From Pleurotus ostreatus/Saccharomyces cerevisiae fusant (Eukaryota > Opisthokonta), in the NCBI GenBank assembly GCA_024196135.1, contig JAMQCK010000150.1, positions 1 through 49,576 on the forward strand: DNA of 49,576 nucleotides. The letters run 5' to 3'. How positions within the stretch are numbered: position 1 is the first letter of the stretch; every line of letters begins with the position of its first letter. A program made the translations under genes and the position numbers. Below, piece after piece: positions 23,882 through 33,220 of the stretch. Under the pieces are notes generated by a model. The model worked only from the letters and a program-made list of their open reading frames with translations. It was not told the origin of the DNA and made no database searches.

Positions 23882-26800
23882 ATGCGGTCTTTCATTGCCA
23901 TGTCATCCTCGGCTCTAATGACGACTTTCGCTATACGGCCTCGGATTCTGACCCTACTGCTACTCATTCTCGGGCTGGAATGCGTTGGCGCTGTCACCGT
24001 GTACAACCAGAAGCCGTACGGCGCATCTGCCACGGGTACCGCGACCGCGACGACCTACGCGGCATACAACACCTCCACGCTGGCAGCGCCCGCGCCACCG
24101 AACGAGCCGACGAACGACTTCACGCTCGAGCTGCAGTCCTCTAGTGACGGCGTGTCTGGTTTGGGTATCCCGCAGACGTACGGAAACCTGTGGGGCTTTT
24201 CCATCGAGATGTCGGTAATCAATCAAGTTAGTGAGTGTCGTGGTGTCTCCTTTTGTATCGCGGTGTCTCCTTTAGTATTGTGGTGTCTCCTTTAGTATCG
24301 TGGCGTCTCCTTTAGTATCGCGGTGTCTCCTTTAGTATCGCGACGTCTCCTTTAAAGCTTGAACGGACGAAGTAAAAAAGAAGACCGGCACTGACTCCCC
24401 TCATAGTCGGCCGCAACTCCACACACCTGCAGCCGCCGTTCTTGAACCTGATGCAGACCCTCGTCGAGCGCGGCGGGCCGGTGCGCATCCGCTTAGGCGG
24501 GAACACGCAGGAATTCGCCTTCATGGTCGACGACCTGGGCGACGGCAAGGCGGTCTCGAAGCAGAAGGCGGAGACGAACAACCCTGTGAGTCGATTCGCC
24601 TGGTGTGCAGCGAGTATGGTGTGGCACATTGAGTGTGGTCTCGCACATCGAATATGGTCTCGCACATTATATAGTCTCGCACATCGAGTATGGTCTCACA
24701 CATCGAGTACGCTCTCGCATATCGTATATAGTCTCGCCCGTCGCGCGCACGCATCATCCGCGTACACCCAACTCACCGACGACCGTACGCTCACTAACCG
24801 ACCTCCTGCAGACAGAGACGCCCGCCGTCATATACACCATGGACCTCTTCTACCTCATGGCTAACGTGTCCTCGCTGGTCGACGTGCGCTGGGTGCTCGG
24901 TGAGAGCTTATCTTCCTCGTCGCATTTTATGACTCCCGTCGCATGTTATCATCCTCGTCGCATGTTTTCATCCTCGCCGCATGTTATCATCCTCGTCGCA
25001 TGTTCTCATCCTCGTCGCATGTCATCACCCTCGTCGCACCCTCACCTCAATGCTCACACGCCCACCCAAGGCGTCCCCTTCAACGACACCAACTGGCGGC
25101 TCGAGATCGCGCAGCACGGGACGCAGGTGCTGGGCGACAAGCTCCTCGCCCTCCAGGTCGGCAACGAACCAGATCTGTACGCGGCGTGAGTGTCTTCTGT
25201 CGCATCTGAGTCTCTTTTCTGCACGGTCGTCTCTTTCTTGAACTGTCGTCTCCTTCTTGCATTGTCGTCTCTCTCTTGCATGGTCGTCTCTTTCTTGCAC
25301 TGTCGTCTCTTTCTTTCCCTGCCGCTTCTCACCTGCCCCCGATTCATACATCTATCCGCCTGACTTCACCCATCTACCCGCCTGACTTCACCCATCTACC
25401 CGCCTAAATTTACACATCTATCCGCCGAAATTCACGCATCTACCCGCCTTACACCTCCCCTCCCTCCACTAACACCTCCCCTCCCTCCACTAACATCTCC
25501 CCTCCCTTCATTAACACCTCTCCCCCTTCTAGCCACGGCCACCGGCCCGACACCTACACGCCCGCGACGTATTCCGACGAGTTCGCCTCCTGCAGCGACG
25601 CGCTGGACGCTGCGGGTGTGAGGACGCAGAATTACCTTATTGGTGAGCGAGAACATATATACATTCCTTCCATCCTGCCTGCCTGCCTTCCTTCCTTCCT
25701 TCCTTTCTTCCCGTAGATACACGCAGATATCTGCAGATACTCGCAGATACTCGCGATACTCGCAGGTACTCGCAGGTACTTGCAGAGACTCGCAGAGACT
25801 CGCGATCCCGCAGGTACTCGCAGATACCTGCACCTCGCAGATACTCGCAGATACCCACAAATCGAGCGCCCTCAACTGACCACTCCGCAGGCCCCAGCGT
25901 GGCGACGGGCGACTGGCGGCCAGAGGACGTGTGGGATACGGGCTTTCTGGACAGACATCGGAATAGACTGGGAATATTGGCGGTCGAGCAGTGAGTGTGC
26001 ATGATCCCTCTGTCTTGCGTGGCCGCTGGTGTCTTGCGTGTCGATGGCGTGTTGCGTGACCACTGGTGTCCTGCGTGTCGATGGCGGCATGGGTGACCAC
26101 CGGTGTCCTGCGTGACCACTGGTGTCTTTGCGGCTCTGTGGCGCCGTGTGCGGACCTGTATGGGGCGCCGTGTGCTGATCTGTATGGGGCGCCGTGCGCG
26201 GACCCTTATGGGGCGGCGTTTGCTGACTTGCACGATATCTCATTTCCTGACCTCTCTCGCCCCTAGCTACCCCGACAACAACTGCTTCGCAATGTTTGGC
26301 GCGAACGGGTCGCCGAAGGTCAACCAGGTACGCTCATTCCGTCCTCCTGGTGGATATAAGTCAACCATGTCAATCAGGACGAGTTCCCCTTATTCCTCAA
26401 CCACACCGCGCCGGTGTCTTTGATCCAGCCGTATCTGAATTCGAGCGCGATTGCGAGGGACAGGGGGCTGCCGGTCTATATGCTGGAGACGAACACGGCG
26501 AGTTGTGGTGAGTGGGGAGGGGTTCCTTGCATTGATCCTCTCAGTTGTGCTGCTGTGTGGACCAGTTGGGCAAAAGAAAAACTCGAGGGGCCGCAGAGGC
26601 TGGTCGAGGGAGGTGAATCTAACGTACAAAAGAGGCTGACGCAAAAACTGCCCGCCAGGCGGTTTCCCGGGAATCTCAAACAGCTACGGTGCTGCGCTGT
26701 GGGCGTTGGACTATGGGTTCCAGCTGGCGTACAGCAATTTCTCGGGAGGCATGCTCCACGTCGGTGGGCAGAACGTCTTTTACAACGTCAGTCATTATTT

Positions 26801-27767
26801 TCATCCCTCATGACATACAGAGACCGACTGACGCTGCCCTCCATTGTAGCCCTTCACCGGTACGCTAGTTCGTCTCCGGGATCGTAGTGCATTCGTGCTG
26901 AACCACACTGTTTCCTACTAGCACCACCCGGCTCCCGCAGCGCGTACTCCGAGTTTACCATTGGTTCGATCTTCTATAGCGCGCTCATCCTCTCTGAGGC
27001 GCTGGGGTCGACTGGGACTGCGCAGGTCAGGCTTTTCCCTTGGTTTTCTCTCCTCAGCACACCAACGATTTCGCAGGTTGTCGATCTTCAGGGGAACAAC
27101 GGAAACATTTACACCCCGCAGTACGCGGTGTACGAGAACGGGAAGCTGGCAAGAGTTGCGCTGTTCAACTATGTGACGGATGCCAATGGCGGCAACGACT
27201 ATACTGCGACAATCCGCGCAGATGGGCTACCTGGCAATGCGAAGGTGAAGTACCTGCAGGGCGGAGAGGGAGGCGTCGCGGCGATCAAGGATTTCAAGTA
27301 TGCTGGGCAGGTAAGTTGAAGAGGAAGTTGATGGGGTGAAGATTGCGGCAGTACGCTAACGCCACCCAACCTCACAGACCTTCGGCAACCAATTCGAAGT
27401 CGACGGCATCATCCGCGGCGACCTCGACGTCCATACCATCTCCTGCTCCGACGGCGCCTGCGCCATCCACGTCCCCGCGCCCGGTTTCGCCCTCGTCTTC
27501 CTCGCGGACGATTCCGACGACGCCGACAAGGCCTCAGCAACGAAGACATTCGCGACGACCGCGCAGACGAAGACGCTGAACACAGCGACGGTGGACCCGA
27601 GCGTGCTGGCGACGGCGAATGGGATGAACGGGACGGAGCGCGGGTGGCTGGGGAGCACGTCGCATGGGAGTGTGACGGGTGGGGCGGTGAGGAGGGTGAG
27701 GGGTGGTGGGTTGGTGTGGGTAGCGGTTGTGGTGGTGGGCGTTTCGATGTTGTATATGTTAGTGTAA
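23882..27767 (+). CDS. Glycoside hydrolase family 79 protein, secreted or membrane-anchored
   Basis: Thirteen exons: 23882-24230, 24407-24585, 24812-24899, 25071-25185, 25533-25642, 25891-25990, 26267-26327, 26378-26507, 26659-26786, 26850-26859, 26922-27025, 27077-27310, 27378-27767; 665 aa. An N-terminal hydrophobic signal (about residues 20-38) is followed by a (beta/alpha)8-type catalytic domain with VGNEPD (acid/base Glu238) and YMLETNTASC (nucleophile Glu371), the GH79 pattern, and a C-terminal beta domain. GH79 enzymes are beta-glucuronidases and heparanase-like enzymes acting on glucuronoxylan or proteoglycan side chains; the exact substrate is unknown. The C-terminus is Ser/Thr/Gly-rich and ends in about 20 hydrophobic residues, so a GPI anchor or single membrane helix is likely. 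Exon 10 is only 10 nt. Introns 1-6 are 171-347 nt and full of tandem repeats, while most of introns 7-12 are 50-67 nt. Confidence 0.9.
24241..24360 (+). repeat. Intron 1 minisatellite, 20-nt unit x6
   Basis: Exact 20-nt periodicity, unit of the form TGGTGTCTCCTTTAGTATCG. Most units contain the acceptor-like string TCTCCTTTAG. It starts 10 nt after the 5' splice site of a 176-nt intron. Confidence 0.95.
24616..24745 (+). repeat. Intron 2 minisatellite, 19-nt unit x~7
   Basis: Unit of the form ATGGTCTCGCACATCGAGT, imperfect, within a 226-nt intron (24586-24811). Confidence 0.9.
24907..25039 (+). repeat. Intron 3 minisatellite, 19-nt unit x7
   Basis: Unit of the form GTTATCATCCTCGTCGCAT. It fills most of a 171-nt intron (24900-25070), beginning 7 nt after the 5' splice site. 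Confidence 0.95.
25207..25320 (+). repeat. Intron 4 array A, 19-nt unit x5-6
   Basis: Unit GTCGTCTCTTTCTTGCACT; five clear copies from 25226 and a degenerate first copy. Confidence 0.9.
25349..25451 (+). repeat. Intron 4 array B, 22-nt unit x4.7
   Basis: Unit starts CATCTACCCGCCTGACTTC; the first two copies contain CTGAC, a branch-point-like word. Confidence 0.92.
25452..25532 (+). repeat. Intron 4 array C, 21-nt unit x3.9, ending at the 3' splice site
   Basis: Units at 25452, 25473 and 25494 and a partial unit 25515-25532 that supplies the final TTCTAG. Each unit carries a (C/A)TTAAC or CTAAC branch-point-like word plus a pyrimidine tract. Confidence 0.92.
25674..25858 (+). repeat. Intron 5 simple repeat and ~10-nt array
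   Basis: A CTGC/TTCC microsatellite (25674-25712) is followed by an irregular array of an ACTCGCAGAT-like decamer to about 25858. Intron 25643-25890, 248 nt. Confidence 0.88.
26010..26236 (+). repeat. Intron 6 arrays, irregular unit then 24-nt unit x4
   Basis: 26010-26140 is an imperfect array of GGTGTCCTGCGTGACCACT-like words. 26141-26236 is four 24-nt units (26141, 26165, 26189, 26213) of the form GCGCCGTGTGCGGACCTG plus six bases. Intron 25991-26266, 276 nt. Confidence 0.9.
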
Positions 27768-28284
27768 TCAAGTATAAGGGAAAAACTCATTTCGCCATGA
27801 CGGGGACGAAAGACGCCGTCGTATCGCTGGCTTCTGACGTGGACGCGCAAGCAGTCATGATGTTGGCAGAGAAAAAAGCTGTGGTCCATGTCACATATAC
27901 AGATATGACTTGGGGCTTGGGCGCTAAGAGTGCTAATCTAATATTCACATCCTTCACATCCTCTTGACTTACCCGGAAGACAAAGTGCAGACCAGGAACA
28001 AGTCGACACAGGCTAGAAAGCAGCAGTGCGTCTGAGGCGCCCTTCACGGTCTCCACCCCACTAAGAGGCATATACACTAGCCGGCGAGTATGGACACAAG
28101 GGCGCGCCTACCGATTTGTGACGTGACCAGTGACCACGGACGAACAATGAGCGGAGGCTGCCTCGGCAATTGCCGGAATACCTCGTCCAGAACAATGCAG
28201 GCGACATAGCGCCTTGCGTGACTCCTGCGGGGCCGATTCGCCCTATCTCCCGCACTTCCAATGCATTACTTACCACAAACCATT
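27768..28284. other. Intergenic, GH79 gene to first small paralog
   Basis: No gene supported. Short open frames on both strands (for example 27787-28077 minus) show no features. No clear TATA box before 28285. Confidence 0.55.
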
Positions 28285-28997
28285 ATGAGCATCCCCTTGA
28301 GCAAGCTTTTCTCGACGTTCTCCGAGTCGCTCGCTGTCATGCAGTACGAGCGCGCGGACTTTAGCGTCGGGCACGAGGAGGAGCTGCATTGGGAAATCGT
28401 AGCCACCCACACCAACGGCAACGACATCAAGGGCTACGCGTCGTGGCAGGCCATTGACCGCCACTATAGCGATGGGCGTCCTAACTCGGTCGTGTGGGAG
28501 CTGCACTACACGGCGGACGTGCGCCTCCACCAAGACGTCAAGTGTCTGGGTGGCGTGTCTATCGGCCAGCTGAAGGGCCAGGACATAAAGAAGCTGAATA
28601 AGGTACGTTGAGGTCGCTAGAGGCTGAGGTCGTTGATGAAAACATCGGTGGCTCATTCACCTTTTCGCAGCTCATTCACGCTAATGCGCGACCCGTGCCC
28701 AAGTTCGAGGGCTGGAACTGCAGGGACTGGGTTTTGGAGGTCATCAAGGACATTCTCGTCCCAAATGGGTGGGCGGACGCTGGCATTTCGACGCAGCAGT
28801 CGCTGCTCCCGTCGCTGAAGATTGCAGCGCCGGAGACGGTGAACGCTCGCAAGGAGGACAAGCTGGTGGCGCCGCATGTGGTGCCGTTGCAACTTCAGGT
28901 GAGCTACCTGCTATCAGACCGAATGTTCCATCGTCGATGTTGGCGCACTTGGAGGCTGAAGTCGTATGATGGGCGAGCCACTGCGCCAATGAGTTAG
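28285..28997 (+). CDS. Small fungal protein with His/Cys pattern, copy 1
   Basis: Exons 28285-28602 and 28671-28997 (TAG); intron 68 nt; 214 aa as modelled. It is closely related to the protein at 30182-30783: shared LHW (His35), YSDGR, VWEL, KCLGG, IG-x-x-KG, a W-N-C-R-x-W-V motif (Cys123) and SLLPSL. A His-Trp followed much later by Cys in an aromatic setting recalls circularly permuted papain-like/LRAT folds and what I remember of the fungal DUF6914 family; this is unverified. The last ~45 residues have no counterpart in copy 2. They begin at a GTGAGC that looks like a 5' splice site (28899), so the 3' end may be wrong or spliced differently. An in-frame ATG at 28261 would add eight residues. 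Confidence 0.72.
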
Positions 28998-30181
28998 TCC
29001 ACAGTCTCCATAATACTTATCTCGATCGCTTTCGTTGTCAAAGACGTCCCATGAGTTGCCTAAACTACTCGTGAAGCATCCGCAAGTTTCAAAGAAGGCG
29101 ATGTCAAGGATGATTGCCGTGCAAGGATAGCGCACGCAAGGTTCGAACTCAGAACAAGTGGCGATCCATCACACGGGCCGGAACCGCCCGCCCGCCACTC
29201 CTTCTGAACCGTCAACATCCCTCGACGACAAATGCCAGATGGTACCTCATCCTCTCCTGGCGACTGAAGTTCGTGAAATTTCAAGAGCGCTGCTGGCTTT
29301 TTCCCTTCGAGGTCTTTGCTCTTAGCCGACGAGGATGCGACGCTACGTCGACATACCCAGAGAGCGCGGTGTTGGCCTTCGGCTCCTTCGACTTCAACGT
29401 TCTCCTGAGCGATAAACATACGCCTCGTGCAAAGTCCGATATTCCCTGAATAACCTATATGCATATGCATGATGGTCCCACGTGTCTACCTCTGTCCGCA
29501 ATCGCAAAAGTCGCGGAACCCTTCGCAGATCTGCCACTCGTATACGCGCGCGACAAGCATCACTTTGGTTTCTCTCGCGCTGGCCCCGCGTCGCCATGCA
29601 ATAATTCTGACTGCTGTAACGACGGTCGGTTACTCGCGCAATGGAGCGGAGGACAGCGCGCGATGCTCCGAATCTTGGACAAAGCTCTGGCACGGTCCGA
29701 AGTAATGAACGGCGCGACTGCCAAGGGAATTATTGCCCGATACGCGAACTTCCAAGTGTCATTACCAGTGAAATCCTTCATCCATGTTTGTCTAATACTT
29801 GACGACACCTCTTTACAAACATGCTCATACGTACAGAGCAAAAAAGTAAGTCTTTCATGCCTATTATTTGGAATGTAAATATGCTGATTTCTCGCCATTT
29901 TAGCATGGACAAACTACCAGCACTGTTTGCTGCAGCTCGCTGAAGCGACGTATGCGCGTCGGGATGAGATGTCGGAGCAACGTACGCTGTCGGGCTTGCT
30001 GGACAAACAGCGGTCGGGTGGCCTCTTCCAGGATTTTTGCAGGACGACAGGCTCGGCTAGCAGCTAGCTCTGCAGGTATAAGAACCTCTTCAATGACCGC
30101 CCCTCTATCCTCCACCGCTCTGCCCAGCTACATCCCGCTACACCAGCCAGCACCACCACACCCGCCACCAAATCACCAACG
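28998..30181. other. Intergenic between the two small paralogs, with coding-like fragments
   Basis: No complete gene. The stretches 29494-29770 and 29907-30063 (plus) read as open frames with coding-like codon use, and 29877-29904 ends like an intron, but I could not join them in frame. They may be a decayed gene. TATAAG at 30077 belongs to copy 2. Confidence 0.4.
30077..30082 (+). promoter_or_regulatory. TATA-like box of small paralog copy 2
   Basis: TATAAG, 105 nt before the ATG at 30182. Confidence 0.45.
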
Positions 30182-30783
30182 ATGGACTCCCTCTCGAAGC
30201 TCTTTGGCGGCAAGTCCGACCTCCCCCTCGCCGTCGTCCAGTACAAGCGCGACGACTTCGGCGTGGGCACCGAGGAGAACCTTCACTGGGCGATCGTCGC
30301 CGTGTCCTCGAACAAGTCCGGCACCATCGTGGGCGCCGTGTGGCAGGTCATCAACCGCAAATACTCGGACGGCCGCGGGCTCGTCTGGGAGCTCAGCCAC
30401 CGCACCCAGGTCGAGTTGAACAAGTCTTCGAAGTGCCTCGGCGGCGTCATCATCGGCAGCATCAAGGGCAAGGACGTCGAGATGCTCAACACTGTGCGTC
30501 CGACCCTTCTTCCGTAGTGCTCGTGTGGTGCCTTAGCTAACTTGATTTCCCGCAGCTTATTCATAGCAATCATATGCCGCAGGTCAAGTCCAAGAACTGG
30601 AGCTGCAGGACCTGGGTGATGGAAGTTATCCAGTACACCCTTATGCTGAAGGGGTGGGCCAGCAAGCCCATCGCGACGGAGGCGTCGCTGCTCCCCTCTT
30701 TGAGGGTTGCGGCCAAGACCACCCGTGACGCCTCTATCAAGGAAGGCAAGACGCAGCCGTTGCTGGTCGACTTTGTCGCTTGA
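30182..30783 (+). CDS. Small fungal protein with His/Cys pattern, copy 2
   Basis: Exons 30182-30493 and 30556-30783 (TGA); intron 62 nt; 179 aa. The single intron is at the same place as in copy 1, directly before LIH. Conserved with copy 1: LHWAIVA (His35), YSDGR, VWEL, KCLGGVIIG, and W-S-C-R-T-W-V (Cys121). The protein is soluble, with no signal peptide or membrane segment. I infer a possible permuted papain-like fold with His35 and Cys121 as the catalytic pair; no function is established. Same strand and about 1.2 kb downstream of copy 1, so a tandem duplication is the simplest origin. The ATG start is supported by the TATA-like box and by alignment of both N-termini. Confidence 0.82.
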
Positions 30784-31568
30784 TTGACCAAGCGACGACA
30801 CCCCTTTCCTCAAGCTATTGCAGTGTGCAAGCCATAATATAGAGTTCGACGTGCTTCCATCTCGCTTTTCCTTTCTGAGACTCGCGCACATGTGTGAGGC
30901 CACCATGATTCACGCGTTCGATTGCGGCAGAAGGTAGTATCATGCAGTGAGCTTCACAATGGCCACGCTGAATATCTTGAAAGTTGTGCACGAGAAGCTT
31001 TCGAATGTCCGTGCCAACCCCAGCCGCATACCCTCCCACCCCTTCAAATCACGCAAACGCCCACCTACAATTACGCACCCGCAAAGTACCTGACTTACGC
31101 TCATCCCATCATCGACATCCTACTCTACCAAATGCATGTCAATGGCATCTGACATCATTAGCACTCTACACCTACGGTCCCAAATGAGCGACGTGCTTCT
31201 GCCGGTCCGACTTGCAATCTGGCGAGTACTGCGCGTCACGTTCACCGGAGGCGATCCCAAGGACGCAGCGACGTTGGTCCCTGGAGCGAAGGATACAAAA
31301 CTTCGTCCTAGCTCACGTTCACCGGCCCCCCTCTCGTCCGCATCGCCTCCGATGCGCGGCAAGATGCAAGAGCCACGCTACATGCCACTCCTGAGAGTAG
31401 GCACCGTATTCGCTCAGAGATTCTTGTTACTATCGCGCAGCATAGCCAGCAGCGCTACACATCATATAGCCAGGTAAATTAGTGGTACATTCACCGCATT
31501 CACTAGATCAGCATTCTAAATGAGCCCTACCCTCTCTCCTTCGCACCCCAACTAGCGCGCTTCGCACC
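30784..31568. other. Intergenic, convergent genes
   Basis: No gene supported; short open frames only. It contains the 3' regions of copy 2 (plus) and of the 417-aa gene (minus). Confidence 0.55.
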
Positions 31569-33220
31569 TCATGCCACCTCCGCCACCAGCTGCCGGTCTC
31601 GTGAAGGCACCTTTTCTTCCTTCACAGCTATTGGATCTTGCATAGGCTCGTCGCCATCCCCTTCTTCCTCTCCACCCTCCTCCGGCATACACAACAACTG
31701 CGCGAGCCCCAGGTCGTGCAGCCGCGTCATGCGCACGAGCATCCCGAGAGCGGCTTTCAAGTGGTCGTCTGAAGTCGCTTGTAAACGCCTGTGCTCTTTC
31801 CACCTCCTTGCGACAGGCGGCGCGAGGCTGAACGTACCTTCACTCTGCGGCGCCAGGCTGAACGTACCTTCACTCTGCGGCGCGAGGCTGGACGTACCTT
31901 CACTCTCGTGCCCACCATCATCCCCACCATCCCGGCCGCCATTCCCCAGCGCATTAAAGCCATTACTCGCTGGTGCGTTCAGCATCTCCCACGCCTCCTC
32001 GTCCATCTCCTCCGCCATCGCGCCCCACGCGGACTTTATCGCGCCCGGGTAGTCGAATGCGGCGAGGATGAAGCAGACGGGGGAGCCTGGGGGAGGATGA
32101 AGGGGGGCGTTAGTGAAAGTGAGTCATGGCGCATATCAGGAGAGTGCAGGGGAAGGAAGATGCGCATGTACGCGCTGTGAAGACGGGTGAAGGGGAGGAA
32201 GAAGTGAAGCGTCGGAAGGGGTGAGAATGGGTGTCAAACGTGTTTTGATGCGTATATATGCGCTCGCTGCGTTGAAAGATTGGAAAGAAGGGTGTGGGGT
32301 GGGCTGAGGAATACTCAGGGACGAAGGGGCATAAGGAATTGTGGGATGGCACAAATGCGAAGGAGACAGGATCAACTCACATAAGCCACTAATCATCTGC
32401 TCGCGCTCAAGCAAGGGATTTGGTGGTGCGTGCGAATGGGGCTTCGGCTTCTCATCATTCGCGCCCGCGCCACCCTCCTCCTCGTCCTCCCCGTCCTCGA
32501 TGAGGTCCGGCAGCGCCTGTCCGAGATTGTACAACCGCCGACATGAGGGGCATATGCGGCTCGTGAGGCGGCTTTTGTTGTACCAGAGTATCTGTAAGGG
32601 AGAAAGTAAGCTACTTGCACATCACACAGCCTCTCTTGTCCGTCCCCTCGCCACCAATCCCCTACTCTCCTCCCCAAACCTAACGCCCCACTCACCAGCG
32701 CCATCTCCTCCGGCAGCACCATCCTGAGCATCTCCAGCACCTCCCCCTGCGCGAACTCGGCGCACAGCGGGTCCTCGAAGGCCGGCGCGTGCGCGAAGAA
32801 GGGCGAGTCGACGAAGGCGCGCGCGTCGCGGACGCGCGGGCCGTTGCCGGGGTCGTAGATAAAAGGTTGTTGAGGTAGAGGTATAGGTTCATGTCGAGGA
32901 GGATAGGAGGTAGGTTGCGGTATGCGTGAGGGTTGTTGTGGGTAGTGGGCGGGCGAAGGGTGTTCATGGATTGGTTCGTGAGAAGGAGGCCGATTCGTTT
33001 GCGCCGATCGTAATTGAGGTGATGATCCGGAACGTGGTCGTGTACGCGACTTCGGTGTGGACTGCCTCGCGTTTTCGGGCGTCTGCTGCTTCGTACATGA
33101 CGGTGTCTGCTCCCCGGGTGGCGGCGCGGGATCATCATGGGCTGCTTGCGCCGCGCGCTTAGCCTTCGCCGCTTTCTTCTTCTGTTGCTTCTTCTTCTTG
33201 GAGTTATTCGGACCTGGCAT
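31569..33220 (-). CDS. Unknown 417-aa protein with Lys-rich N-terminus
   Basis: Minus strand, exons 33220-32696, 32591-32381, 32086-31569 (TGA); 417 aa. The first 20 residues are Lys-rich (KKKKQQKKKAAKAKRAA), followed by a Pro/Ser/Gln-rich disordered region to about residue 120. A globular part follows with a single C-P-S-C pair (SRLTSRICPSCRRLYNLGQ) and an acidic stretch. The third exon carries a 10-residue repeat three times (SEGTFSLAPQ) and a C-terminal acidic tail. The C-x-x-C could be half of a zinc site, but a second pair is not obvious. It resembles conserved basidiomycete hypotheticals; function unknown. Introns are 104 and 294 nt, long for this window. The start is the first ATG in an otherwise open frame. 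Confidence 0.78.
31821..31910 (-). repeat. Coding 30-nt repeat x3
   Basis: Units 31821-31850, 31851-31880 and 31881-31910 encode the decapeptide repeat of the 417-aa protein. The unit length is a multiple of three, so the frame is kept. Confidence 0.9.

Noticed and set aside
24231..26266. CRISPR-like arrays (regular repeats of about 20 nt)
   Set aside because: The copies are directly adjacent with no unique spacers, lie inside spliced introns of a eukaryotic gene, and have no cas genes nearby. They are minisatellites.
29130..29150. GGTTCGAAC, resembling a tRNA T-loop
   Set aside because: Flanking bases do not form a T stem on either strand, and no D arm or anticodon arm fits at the right distance.
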